From contig NZ_SJPW01000001.1 in the NCBI RefSeq assembly GCF_007860125.1, positions 766,004 to 830,003 of the forward strand: DNA of 64,000 nt, read 5' to 3'. This DNA is from Rubripirellula tenax (GTDB taxonomy: Bacteria > Planctomycetota > Planctomycetia > Pirellulales > Pirellulaceae). How positions within the stretch are numbered: the stretch's first letter is position 1; every line of letters begins with the position of its first letter. The translations under genes were made by a program, and so were the position numbers. The notes beneath the pieces were generated by a model, which had not been told where the DNA came from, searched no databases, and worked only from the letters and a program-made list of their open reading frames with translations. Positions 23,710 through 31,538 of the stretch are shown here, in pieces.

Positions 23710-24906
23710 CTAAGCCGGCTGAGGACTGGGGACAGCCCGCAGCGTCAGCAGCGAAAGCTCGGGGCGGCAATTGATTCGGATCAGGTGCGTGCCCGCCAAC
23801 CCACGGGTGACGTGCATCGTTGTTGGTGCGCGATAAAAGTCGCCCGAAGCGTAACGGCTGCCGTGGAAGCTGGGGCTCAACAGCGGCCCCGCGATCGGTA
23901 GCCGACCTTGTCCGCCGTGGGTGTGGCCGGCCAGCATCAACGTCACGTTGTGTCGCCGCGCCCACTCGAATTGATCGGGGCTGTGGCTAAGCAGCAACCG
24001 AAACGGCTCGCCAGAATCCGGATCGATCGTCGGACGCTGGAACCACGGATGTTCGTTGCCAATGATCAGGGCCTCGACGCCGCCAAGCTTTCTTGAGAGT
24101 CCGCGGCTGCCCAGATCGGTCCAGCCGGCTCGGTCCATCGCTTCGCGGGTTTGCCATGAGTCGGCGATTCGGGTGTCGTGATTGCCCAAAACAAAGTAGC
24201 AACCGTCGCGGGCGCGGGCGGGTGCGAAGATTTGTCCCAGCCAATCGATGCACGGTTGCTTATCAATGATATCGCCGGTCAACGCCATCAGGTGCGGGGC
24301 CCACTGGGTCGCCCGCTGGACCACATAGCCGGCAAAATCCGGATGAATATCGCCGGTCAAATGGATGTCGGACAGGTGGGCGATCCGATATCCGTCAAGC
24401 GCCGGCGGCAAACCGACGACGGGCAGCTCGATCTGGTCGATCGACAATTCAAACACTTGATTGATCGGTAACCGCGACTCGAACTTGCATTTAGCCGTCA
24501 ATGCCAATCGATGCGTTACCATCTGTTGCACCGGAACGATTTCGATTTGGCGTTTGACCTTGACGGATTCGATGCCAAGGATTGGGCGAAAATAGAGCCA
24601 AGGAATCCCCAGCAGCGGCCATGCCATCAAGCACAAGCCCGCGTAGATCGCCAGCGGAATCGGTATCGATCGCAAGTCGGCATTTCCACCAATCCAATCT
24701 GCAAAGAATCCTCGCCAAACGGCGATCGCGACGGGTGGTCCTATGACAGTGAACGCGAACATCACCTTGGTGCATCGCTTGATATTTTTACGAGGCCATC
24801 CGAATCCGTTGATCCGGTTATAGCTGGACAGCATCAAACCAAAATGTCCTGCCAAGACGGCCAGCGCGGCGATCCATGCGAGCGTCGGTGTCATCAAATC
24901 CCTCAA
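23710..24906 (-). CDS. Membrane-linked metallophosphoesterase
   Basis: A 398-residue protein with N-terminal membrane helices (LAWIAALAVLAGHFGLML, VMFAFTVIGPPVAIAVW, AIYAGLCLMAWPLLGIPWLY) followed by a calcineurin-like phosphoesterase domain. Metal-binding motifs in order: AHLSDIHLTGDIHP, ALTGDIIDKQP, FVLGNHDTRI, LLSHSPDQFEW and LMLAGHTHGGQGRLP. This is the YkuE/YaeI-like layout; relatives act on lipid-linked phosphates such as UDP-diacylglucosamine, but that cannot be read from sequence. Its promoter region holds a pair of REP-like palindromes (24918-25025), and SixA lies just beyond on the same strand. Confidence 0.9.
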   Translation of the reverse strand: MRDLMTPTLAWIAALAVLAGHFGLMLSSYNRINGFGWPRKNIKRCTKVMFAFTVIGPPVAIAVWRGFFADWIGGNADLRSIPIPLAIYAGLCLMAWPLLGIPWLYFRPILGIESVKVKRQIEIVPVQQMVTHRLALTAKCKFESRLPINQVFELSIDQIELPVVGLPPALDGYRIAHLSDIHLTGDIHPDFAGYVVQRATQWAPHLMALTGDIIDKQPCIDWLGQIFAPARARDGCYFVLGNHDTRIADSWQTREAMDRAGWTDLGSRGLSRKLGGVEALIIGNEHPWFQRPTIDPDSGEPFRLLLSHSPDQFEWARRHNVTLMLAGHTHGGQGRLPIAGPLLSPSFHGSRYASGDFYRAPTTMHVTRGLAGTHLIRINCRPELSLLTLRAVPSPQPA

Positions 24907-24917
24907 GGCCGTGTTTT

Positions 24918-25025
24918 AAAAAGGGGTCTGACCCAATTTGAGTCGACTCAGCCGCAACGGTGTTCGTTGAAGTCAAGCGTACTCGCACCACATCGATTGT
25001 TTCGGAAAGGGTCAGACCCCTTTTT
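24918..25025. repeat. Inverted pair of REP-like palindromes
   Basis: AAAAAGGGGTCTGACCC (24918-24934) and GGGTCAGACCCCTTTTT (25009-25025) face each other 74 bases apart. Each has an internal palindrome GGGTC-x-GACCC, so each unit can fold alone and the two together can form a large hairpin. This form is typical of REP elements mobilised by RAYT transposases; no such gene is in the window. Confidence 0.85.
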
Positions 25026-25032
25026 AGAACGC

Positions 25033-25566
25033 CTACAACTGCTTGGGGCTCATGAAGTGAACTAGATCGGTGTCCGTATCGATCGATAATTCGCTCCAGT
25101 AGTCGACGTTCAATTGAAACACTGCAATGGCCGCCGTCGGCATCTCGATCGAACGATCCGCCATCATCGACGTCAATTGGCTGATTCCCGGATTGTGGGC
25201 CAACACCATCACGCATTCATGGTCGCCACCGTTGCTGGTCGCGGAACGCCAGAGGGTTTCGGGGCTGGCCAAGTACAACGATTCCATCGTCATGACATCG
25301 GTTTCGACGGGCCACCGTTCTTGCATCAGTCGGATCGTTTGACAGGTTCGCAGCGCCGACGAACAAAGAACTCGACCAGGGATGACACCCAGTCCGGTCA
25401 GCCACTTCGCCATCTCGGGCGCATCACGGTGTCCGCGACGATTCAGCGGCCGGTCGTGATCCGAAAGGCTGGAATCGCCCCAGTCGCTTTTGGCGTGACG
25501 CATCAAAATCAATGTTTTGGGCACGCAGGAATTCTCGGAAGGCGGATCTGATACTTCGGTGGTCAT
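25033..25566 (-). CDS. sixA: SixA-type phosphohistidine phosphatase
   Basis: A 177-residue histidine phosphatase. LILMRHAKSDWGDSSLSDHD with RPLNRRGHRDAPEMA is the SixA start, where RHA carries the catalytic His; VLCSSALRTCQT and VLAHNPGISQL supply the second His and the phosphate pocket. In enterobacteria SixA removes phosphate from a histidine phosphotransfer domain. The protein is cytoplasmic. The ATG and the divergent PQQ-propeller gene are separated by 66 bases. The upstream side has the REP-like pair. Confidence 0.92.
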   Translation of the reverse strand: MTTEVSDPPSENSCVPKTLILMRHAKSDWGDSSLSDHDRPLNRRGHRDAPEMAKWLTGLGVIPGRVLCSSALRTCQTIRLMQERWPVETDVMTMESLYLASPETLWRSATSNGGDHECVMVLAHNPGISQLTSMMADRSIEMPTAAIAVFQLNVDYWSELSIDTDTDLVHFMSPKQL

Positions 25567-25632
25567 CTAAACGTTCGTCTTTCCCTATAATCGAATCGCC
25601 CCTCAATACCAAACCCCAAACCCGGCTCTGCC

Positions 25633-26985
25633 ATGCTCTTGCGACGTCTTCACCGATTCCAATTTGTTTCGGCCCTCTATGTCACATGCTTGCTATCAAC
25701 CATGGCTGGTGACGCCTTGGCGGACAATTGGCCGGGATGGATGGGGCCGACAAGGGATGGAGTGTACCGCGAAACAGGAATCATCGAAGAGGTGCCTGCC
25801 GAAGGTTTGAAAATCAAATGGCGGACACCGATCGCGGGCGGGTATGCCGGGCCTGCGGTCGCCGACGGTCGCGTCTTTGTTTTTGACTACGTCAAAACCG
25901 CAGGCGAAGCGTTCAACAATCCAGGCGAGCGAGCCAATTTGGACGGTCGAGAGCGGCTTACGGCTTTGAACGAAGAAACTGGAAAACCGATTTGGCAACA
26001 CACCTACGATTGTCCCTACAGCATTTCGTATCCCGCCGGACCTCGCTGTACTCCCACGGTCGACGGCGAGTACGTGTATGTCCTTGGCAGCGAAGGGGAT
26101 CTGCGTGCGTTGCGAGTCACCGACGGTGAACTGGTTTGGAAACGTAGCTTGAAAGAAGACTTTTCCGCCGAGGTCCCAATCTGGGGCTTCGCGGCCCATC
26201 CGTTGGTCGACGGCGATTCGTTGTACACGATGGTCGGCGGCGAAGGACAAGGGATCGTCGCGTTCGACAAGCTGACCGGCGAAGTGAAGTGGAAGGCACT
26301 CGATACGGCCGCCGGTTACTGTCCGCCATCGATCATCCAACATGGTGGCGTGCGCCAGTTGATCGCCTATACACCAACGTCGGTGTCCAGTCTGAATCCG
26401 GCAAGCGGCGAATCCTATTGGTCCGTCCCGATCGCACCGATGTACGACATGTCGATCTCACGCCCGATGGTGGACGGCAACTTGATGTACGCCAGCGGCA
26501 TTCGTAGTGAAGCGTTGATGATCGAACTGTCCAGCGATTCCCCCGACGCAAACGAATTGTGGCGAGGCGAACCCAAAGAAGCCGTCCACAGCGCCAACGC
26601 GACGCCGATCTTTGCCGACGGCGTCGTCTATGGAACCGATTGTGATCAAGGCAGTTTGATCGCCGTGGACAGCAAAGACGGTTCGCGTTTGTGGGAAACG
26701 TTCGAAGCCACCAAGCCGGGCGAGAAACGTTTCATCAAACACGGTACCGCGTTTCTAACACGGATCGCCGACACCGATCGCTATTTGATCTTTAGCGAGA
26801 CCGGCGACTTGCAAATGGCACGTTTGACGGCCAAGGGATACGAGGACCTTGGCCGGTCCCGCATCCTTGAACCGACCGCCGAGTGTTTCGGACGCAGCGT
26901 CGTGTGGAGTCACCCGGCCTACGCCAACCGGACCGCCTACGCTCGCAATGACAACGAAATTGTCGCGGTCGACCTGGTAAAGTGA
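25633..26985 (+). CDS. Secreted PQQ-type beta-propeller protein
   Basis: A 450-residue protein with a leader (LHRFQFVSALYVTCLLSTMA then GDALA) and repeated propeller strands of PQQ type: GRVFVFDYVKTAGEAFNN, LTALNEETGKPIWQHTYDC, DLRALRVTDGELVWKRSL, IVAFDKLTGEVKWKALDTAA and LIAVDSKDGSRLWETFEAT. The N-terminal WPGWMGPTRDGVYRETGI is the usual start of planctomycete members of this group, often called BamB-like. It has no PQQ-binding catalytic set, so it more likely binds a partner or ligand in the periplasm than acts as a dehydrogenase. It stands alone between sixA and psd. Confidence 0.9.
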   Translation: MLLRRLHRFQFVSALYVTCLLSTMAGDALADNWPGWMGPTRDGVYRETGIIEEVPAEGLKIKWRTPIAGGYAGPAVADGRVFVFDYVKTAGEAFNNPGERANLDGRERLTALNEETGKPIWQHTYDCPYSISYPAGPRCTPTVDGEYVYVLGSEGDLRALRVTDGELVWKRSLKEDFSAEVPIWGFAAHPLVDGDSLYTMVGGEGQGIVAFDKLTGEVKWKALDTAAGYCPPSIIQHGGVRQLIAYTPTSVSSLNPASGESYWSVPIAPMYDMSISRPMVDGNLMYASGIRSEALMIELSSDSPDANELWRGEPKEAVHSANATPIFADGVVYGTDCDQGSLIAVDSKDGSRLWETFEATKPGEKRFIKHGTAFLTRIADTDRYLIFSETGDLQMARLTAKGYEDLGRSRILEPTAECFGRSVVWSHPAYANRTAYARNDNEIVAVDLVK

Positions 26986-27003
26986 GAAGCGGCCCATCAC
27001 AGG

Positions 27004-27096
27004 GCAGATCACCTTTTTCAACAGGCTGCTAAAATACGTTGGATTACCGAGCAATCCACAACAATCCGAGCTTCCCAGCTTTTAAACGTGATCTGC
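27004..27096. repeat. Spaced inverted repeat between convergent genes
   Basis: GCAGATCAC at 27004-27012 returns as GTGATCTGC at 27088-27096. It may help end transcription from both sides but has no U-tract. Confidence 0.35.
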
Positions 27097-27136
27097 ACTG
27101 CGGGCCATCACACGATCGCTTGGACCTTCGATCGAT

Positions 27137-28030
27137 TTAGATCGACGTACCCATGTGATCGCCTACCTTTGCGTACAGTTCTCGATGCTGCAGTGAATTG
27201 TCGACAAGGTCTTGGTCGAACTGAATGCGACCAGATTCAAAGATCATGATCGTCGACGAGCCTCCGAAGCGAAAGTATCCCTTTTCGCTTCCTTTGGTGG
27301 CCATGACGCCTTCGGCGTACGTTTGGCAGATACTGCCCACGCACGTCGCGCCGACTTCGATCATCAAAACGTTTCCAAACGATTCCGTTTGTACTTCGGT
27401 CACGCAGCGTTTGTTTTTTGCCAGGATGTGAATGTTCTGGCAGAGCGCGATCGGGTTCACCGAGTAGAGCGGACCATTGATCAATCTTGTCGCGCCGGGC
27501 ACACCGGCAACCGGAAAGTGGAAACGGTGGTAGTCGACCGGACACAATCGCGAAAGCAGTAGACTGCCGTTCGCGTATCGGTCTGTGAGTCTCTGGTTAT
27601 CCAGCAATGTGCCGAGGTTGAACATTTCGCCTTTGACGAACAGTCCGTCACACCGCGAAAGGTCTGGCACGCATAAATGGCGGCCGTCCGCGGGAAACAC
27701 GACCGACGAAGCGGTCGGGTCAATCGGCCGCGCATCCGGTTTTAGTTCGCGAAAAAAGAACTCATTGAAGTTCGCGAAGTCATCGACGTCGCGTACGAAC
27801 TCCGTCGCGTCGAGTTCAAATTCTTGAACGAAAGGCAAGATCTTCTTTCGCGTGTCAGCGCGATCCATCTTCCATCCATACCAATGCGAAAACAAAGCTC
27901 GTTTCACCAGCACGTTTAGAGAGATCCGTCCGCCAAGCGTTTGGTAAGTCCATCGCAGGGCTTTGTCGCCGTAAACTTTTTCAACGCACGCCTCGTCGCG
28001 ATATCGGTCGTAGTAAACGATTTTGTCCAT
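27137..28030 (-). CDS. psd: Phosphatidylserine decarboxylase proenzyme
   Basis: A 297-residue pyruvoyl enzyme that makes phosphatidylethanolamine at the membrane. Conserved blocks in order: FNEFFFRELKPDARPIDP, SVVFPADGR, KGEMFNLGTLL, CPVDYHRFHFPVAGV (active-site His), NGPLYSVNP, VLMIEVGATCVGSI and, near the C-terminus, FRFGGSSTIMIF. The GSS of that last motif replaces the LGST of E. coli Psd; self-cleavage before the Ser gives the alpha chain with the pyruvoyl group. Length is normal for the type I form. It converges on the PQQ-propeller gene and has its own promoter to the right. Confidence 0.93.
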   Translation of the reverse strand: MDKIVYYDRYRDEACVEKVYGDKALRWTYQTLGGRISLNVLVKRALFSHWYGWKMDRADTRKKILPFVQEFELDATEFVRDVDDFANFNEFFFRELKPDARPIDPTASSVVFPADGRHLCVPDLSRCDGLFVKGEMFNLGTLLDNQRLTDRYANGSLLLSRLCPVDYHRFHFPVAGVPGATRLINGPLYSVNPIALCQNIHILAKNKRCVTEVQTESFGNVLMIEVGATCVGSICQTYAEGVMATKGSEKGYFRFGGSSTIMIFESGRIQFDQDLVDNSLQHRELYAKVGDHMGTSI

Positions 28031-28728
28031 GATTCACTAAGATTGTTGAGAGGCGGCTTGCTGCGGTGCCCCAAAGAATAGCGGCGACGGGCCCTTTCGG
28101 GCAGCGGCGCAAAGTATGATCGCGGCGACGTATCGCCACAGTCAAAGAATCGCCCCAGTCAACGTCGCGGCGTGGTCGACGACGCATGTCGCTCGTAGTG
28201 AGCAACGTAGTCGATCATGAGAAGTTCGCGTTCTTGATCCTGGAGTGAGGAAATGAAGATGACTTCGTTCTTGATCGCCGTGGTTGTGTGACGCTGAATT
28301 CGTTGGGCTCAGCGAAAGGTGACGATATTCCAGATCAATCGCAGCCGGTCGATTCGCGGTTGATCAACACGCCACCGATGCCCGATCGCTCGGCCGAAAA
28401 TTCTTGGATTCGATGCTCAGCCTGGAAGAAGATTGATCCAAGAAACGAATGGAACGACAAACTGGATTCCTCAAGTCACATTATCGAGAGCTGGAAACGG
28501 AGATCTGGGGAGCGGCGATCTCGACCAAGCGATTGACGTGTGAGATCAAATTTGAACGACCTCAGTTTCAGAGCGATTGCGATCGTTGAGCATGGCACCG
28601 TTTCAAAAACGGTAGAGCTGTCGTCGACGACACATCATTTTTTGCCGAAGATGGATGCCGAATCATCTTTCTTGCATGTAGACGAAACATGGACTGAACA
28701 ACAGACGCACGATCACGTTTCCTCGCGT
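28031..28728. other. 700-base region with no intact gene
   Basis: Apart from the possible broken gene at 28253-28536 nothing convincing is seen. ORFs at 28540-28761 have no recognisable product. Confidence 0.5.
28253..28536 (+). pseudogene. Possible frameshifted gene for a small secreted protein
   Basis: A strong ribosome site (GGAGTGAGGAA) precedes an ATG at 28253. The frame codes for MKMTSFLIAVVV and then stops at 28289. One base out of register the coding resumes (VTLNSLGSAKGDDIPDQ), and joining the two gives a complete Sec leader ending in SAKG. The rest (PPMPDRSAENSWIRCSAWKK, then IDPRNEWNDKLDSSSHIIES) runs to 28536. A single frameshift in a small secreted-protein gene explains this best; a leader peptide is the alternative. 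Family unknown. Confidence 0.35.
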
Positions 28729-29568
28729 TCACAAATCCAGCACTTGATCCATCCACTTTGAAATACCCGTCAGTCGCTCGGCGTCACCGCCTTTGACTTC
28801 GGCCGATGCCCAGCCCGAGAAGCTGACGTCGGCGAGTTCCTTGCGAACGTTGGCCCAATGCACCTCGCCGCCATTCGTACCAATAGCCGCTTGCGACTTC
28901 AGCTTCGGGTCACCAAATTTCGTGTGCCCCCTGTCCTTGATGTCCACCTTGACAATCCGATGCCCCAGCACGTTTGCCCAGTGCTGGGCCGTTTGCCTCG
29001 TCCAGGTGATGGTGTTGCCGGTATCGAAGTACGCACCGACCGCGGGTGATTCTAATTCATCGATGAAGCGAGCCATTTCTTCAGCGGTCTTGAGAAACGA
29101 AGCACGCACGTTTTCAATCAACAAGCGAACATTCTGTTTTTCCGCACGTGGAATTGCCCTGCGGACGATGTCGAGTGATCGCGCGAAGTTCTCTGCATAG
29201 CTGAGCTCTTCAAATTCTTGGGCGATGACAAGAATAGTGTTTCCGCCCACCTGTTCACAAAGATCGATCGATGCCGAATATTCGTCGTCGGCCCCGTGGA
29301 TCACACCATGCACTTCAATCTCAGTAGCGTCGATCGCGGCGCGGACCTCCTTGGGCGACAGTCCGTTACGCAGACTGATCTCGACGCCGTCGAACTGGGC
29401 CCGCTTGAGAAGCTGAAACTGCTGAACCAATGGAAGGCGTTCGTCAATCATCGAATACTTCAGCGACTTGCGAATCCTTCCCGTGAGCTGTCCGCCCAAT
29501 GCTGGTGAAGCACACACGCCGACCGCACCAATCGCGATTCCGCATTCCAGGAACTTGCGCCGATTCAT
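28729..29568 (-). CDS. Sugar phosphate isomerase/epimerase-like TIM barrel, exported
   Basis: From the Met at 29568, about 279 residues. It begins with a Tat-like leader (MNRRKFLECGIAIGAVGVCA, then SPALGG), as do many planctomycete enzymes of this family. The rest is a xylose-isomerase-like barrel: FDGVEISLRNGLSPKEVRAA, GGNTILVIAQEF, VRLLIENVRASFLKTAEEMA, VGAYFDTGNTITW, VKVDIKDRGHTKFGDPK and a closing GGEVHWANVRKELAD. Metal-binding Glu and His of the barrel are visible. The substrate is not predictable. It follows a sulfatase on the same strand, 60 bases downstream, suggesting a shared role in breakdown of sulfated sugars. Confidence 0.88.
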   Translation of the reverse strand: MNRRKFLECGIAIGAVGVCASPALGGQLTGRIRKSLKYSMIDERLPLVQQFQLLKRAQFDGVEISLRNGLSPKEVRAAIDATEIEVHGVIHGADDEYSASIDLCEQVGGNTILVIAQEFEELSYAENFARSLDIVRRAIPRAEKQNVRLLIENVRASFLKTAEEMARFIDELESPAVGAYFDTGNTITWTRQTAQHWANVLGHRIVKVDIKDRGHTKFGDPKLKSQAAIGTNGGEVHWANVRKELADVSFSGWASAEVKGGDAERLTGISKWMDQVLDL

Positions 29569-29628
29569 GCGTTGGATTCCTCGTAAGATCAAACTCGCGG
29601 CTCAGCAAATGTGGTGGAAACCAGTCGG

Positions 29629-31170
29629 CTAGTCACCCTGCAAATTTGGGTGCTCGTTACTGTACCACTGTGGAGTGCCGAACCAGTCATGCATTTCCTT
29701 TTCAAACGGAGCGACGATTTCTTGGGGCTCTGGGAAGACGCCCTGATCCTGTGTCTCGACCATCCATACCGAAAGTGCGCAGCGCATCTGAATGAGTGCT
29801 TCCCGATGCTCAGGATCACTCGACGTCGCCAGATTATTGATCTCGTGAGGATCGTTTTCGGTGTCAAACAACTGTTCTTCGGGAACCGTCGGCGACATCA
29901 ATGCCGCGGGAATCGCGGACAACTTGCCCTCGGCCATTAGCTGACGCATCAGTGGCTTGATTGGAAAGCACTTTTCCTTGTAGCGGTTCAGTGATGTGAA
30001 GTGGCGATCGGGAAAGTAGTTGCGAAGGTAATGAAACTTCTTCCCGCGAACACTGCGGATGCGATTGACCGTCTCGTCAATTCGGTCGCGTGCTGAAAAT
30101 GCGAATTGGCGTTCCGGACCCAGGTTGTTGCCCATGAAGATTCGCCCTTGCATTCCCAGCGGTCGATTGATGCCAGCAAACCCCAACGTTGTTGAAGTGA
30201 TGTCAATCAAACTGATGACCTGGTCGCTGACAGAACCGGCTTTGTAGTTCGCAGGCGCAGCAAAATTCGCTGGCCAGTGAATGATCATCGGAACGTGCAA
30301 TCCGGTGTCATAGCACCAGTGAATTCCTCGCGGTTCGATTCGCCCGTTGTCACCAAAGAACATGACGACCGTATCGTCGGCCAGGCCGTCGTCTTTCAAT
30401 TGCGTCAGCACGCGGCCAATCGTTTTGTCCATTCCGGAAACGGAATTCAAATACCTGGCCCATTCTTTTCTGACCAACGGGTGATCCGGATAGTAGGGCG
30501 GTGGACTAACGTTATCGACCGTCGCTATTTGTTCATGCGTCCGTTCGCCCTTCCACTCAACACGTGGTTGTTTCCAAGTCTGCCGATCGTAGATGTCGTA
30601 CTCGGCTTCCAGCGTGTTGATTTGAGCAAAGAATGGCTGGTTACCTTGCAGATCCTCCCACTCGCTGGTGTCGTACAGTTTTCCTTCTTCGACAAAGTTC
30701 AGGTCCAGCTTTCCAGACCCAACCGACTGGCCGCCCAGCGTTGCAATGTTCGCCGTAAAGTAGCCAACGTCTTTGAGGCGATGCGTAATCGGGCGAACGC
30801 CTTCGGGAAGTCGATAGCCATCGCTGCGGTGCGAACGCATGTTGTGCGTATCCGTCGTCGTTTGATACATGCCGACGAAAAAGGCACTGCGACTGGGAGC
30901 ACATACAGGTGACGTTGAAAACACGTGAGTGTATCGCACTCCGTGTTCCGCTAACGCATCCAGCGCAGGCGTCTCGACGTTTGCGGCCCCGTAACAACCC
31001 AGGTCGAGCTTCAGATTCTCACCCACGATCCACAGAATGTTCGGTCGCTTTACATCTTTGGAATCGTCCGCGACACATTCCCAATTCACGAAGCACGTGG
31101 AAGCAAGCAGCAACCCGTTCGCGATCACGAACCGAACAGAAATGATGTTTCGATGCATAGTGGTGCTCAT
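29629..31170 (-). CDS. Secreted sulfatase (family S1)
   Basis: A 513-residue formylglycine sulfatase with a leader (VIANGLLLASTCFVNWECVA). The maturation motif is SPVCAPSRSAFFVGMYQTTT (about residue 93), where Cys becomes formylglycine. The first metal site reads ILWIVGENLKLDLGCYG: the usual acidic pair is Glu-Asn, a variant common in the N-sulfoglucosamine sulfohydrolase-like group. VVMFFGDNGRIEPRGIHWCYDTGLH gives the other ligands. The end (LFDTENDPHEINNLA) is typical. It presumably removes sulfate from an algal polysaccharide outside the cytoplasm. The isomerase-like gene follows on the same strand. Confidence 0.92.
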   Translation of the reverse strand: MSTTMHRNIISVRFVIANGLLLASTCFVNWECVADDSKDVKRPNILWIVGENLKLDLGCYGAANVETPALDALAEHGVRYTHVFSTSPVCAPSRSAFFVGMYQTTTDTHNMRSHRSDGYRLPEGVRPITHRLKDVGYFTANIATLGGQSVGSGKLDLNFVEEGKLYDTSEWEDLQGNQPFFAQINTLEAEYDIYDRQTWKQPRVEWKGERTHEQIATVDNVSPPPYYPDHPLVRKEWARYLNSVSGMDKTIGRVLTQLKDDGLADDTVVMFFGDNGRIEPRGIHWCYDTGLHVPMIIHWPANFAAPANYKAGSVSDQVISLIDITSTTLGFAGINRPLGMQGRIFMGNNLGPERQFAFSARDRIDETVNRIRSVRGKKFHYLRNYFPDRHFTSLNRYKEKCFPIKPLMRQLMAEGKLSAIPAALMSPTVPEEQLFDTENDPHEINNLATSSDPEHREALIQMRCALSVWMVETQDQGVFPEPQEIVAPFEKEMHDWFGTPQWYSNEHPNLQGD

Positions 31171-31538
31171 ATTCGATGATTGCAGGCCTTAACGGTGCAT
31201 TAAGGTTACCCAAATGAGAACTCTGTCGTTTGCACTAATTCGCGAAAGTACAATCAAAGCAACGGGTACGAAAAAATAGCAAGAGGCCAAGGCTTGATTC
31301 CTCGACCGCAGTTCGGACTTCAATTGCCGCAGAAGTGAACGCAACTGTTGCTACGGACCCGACTGCACCCTTTTCCGGTGAAGTCTATCGCGGAAGTCGA
31401 GCGATTGGAGGCGCTCTCGATAAAAACTATCGATGGATATGTGCCTGCAATTCTCTATCGAATTTCGAGAAAAGAGAATGATTAGTCCCGACGAAGCTAG
31501 ACGGTCAGGCTCCTTGTTTGTCCGTTTGACGATTCGAG
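31171..31538. other. Intergenic, nothing recognised
   Basis: About 370 bases between the sulfatase start and the AAA+ gene end. No ORF with a known product, RNA or repeat is seen. Confidence 0.5.

Noticed and set aside
28540..28761. 73-codon plus-strand ORF after the possible frameshifted gene
   Set aside because: It has no leader or family match and overlaps the end of the isomerase-like gene.
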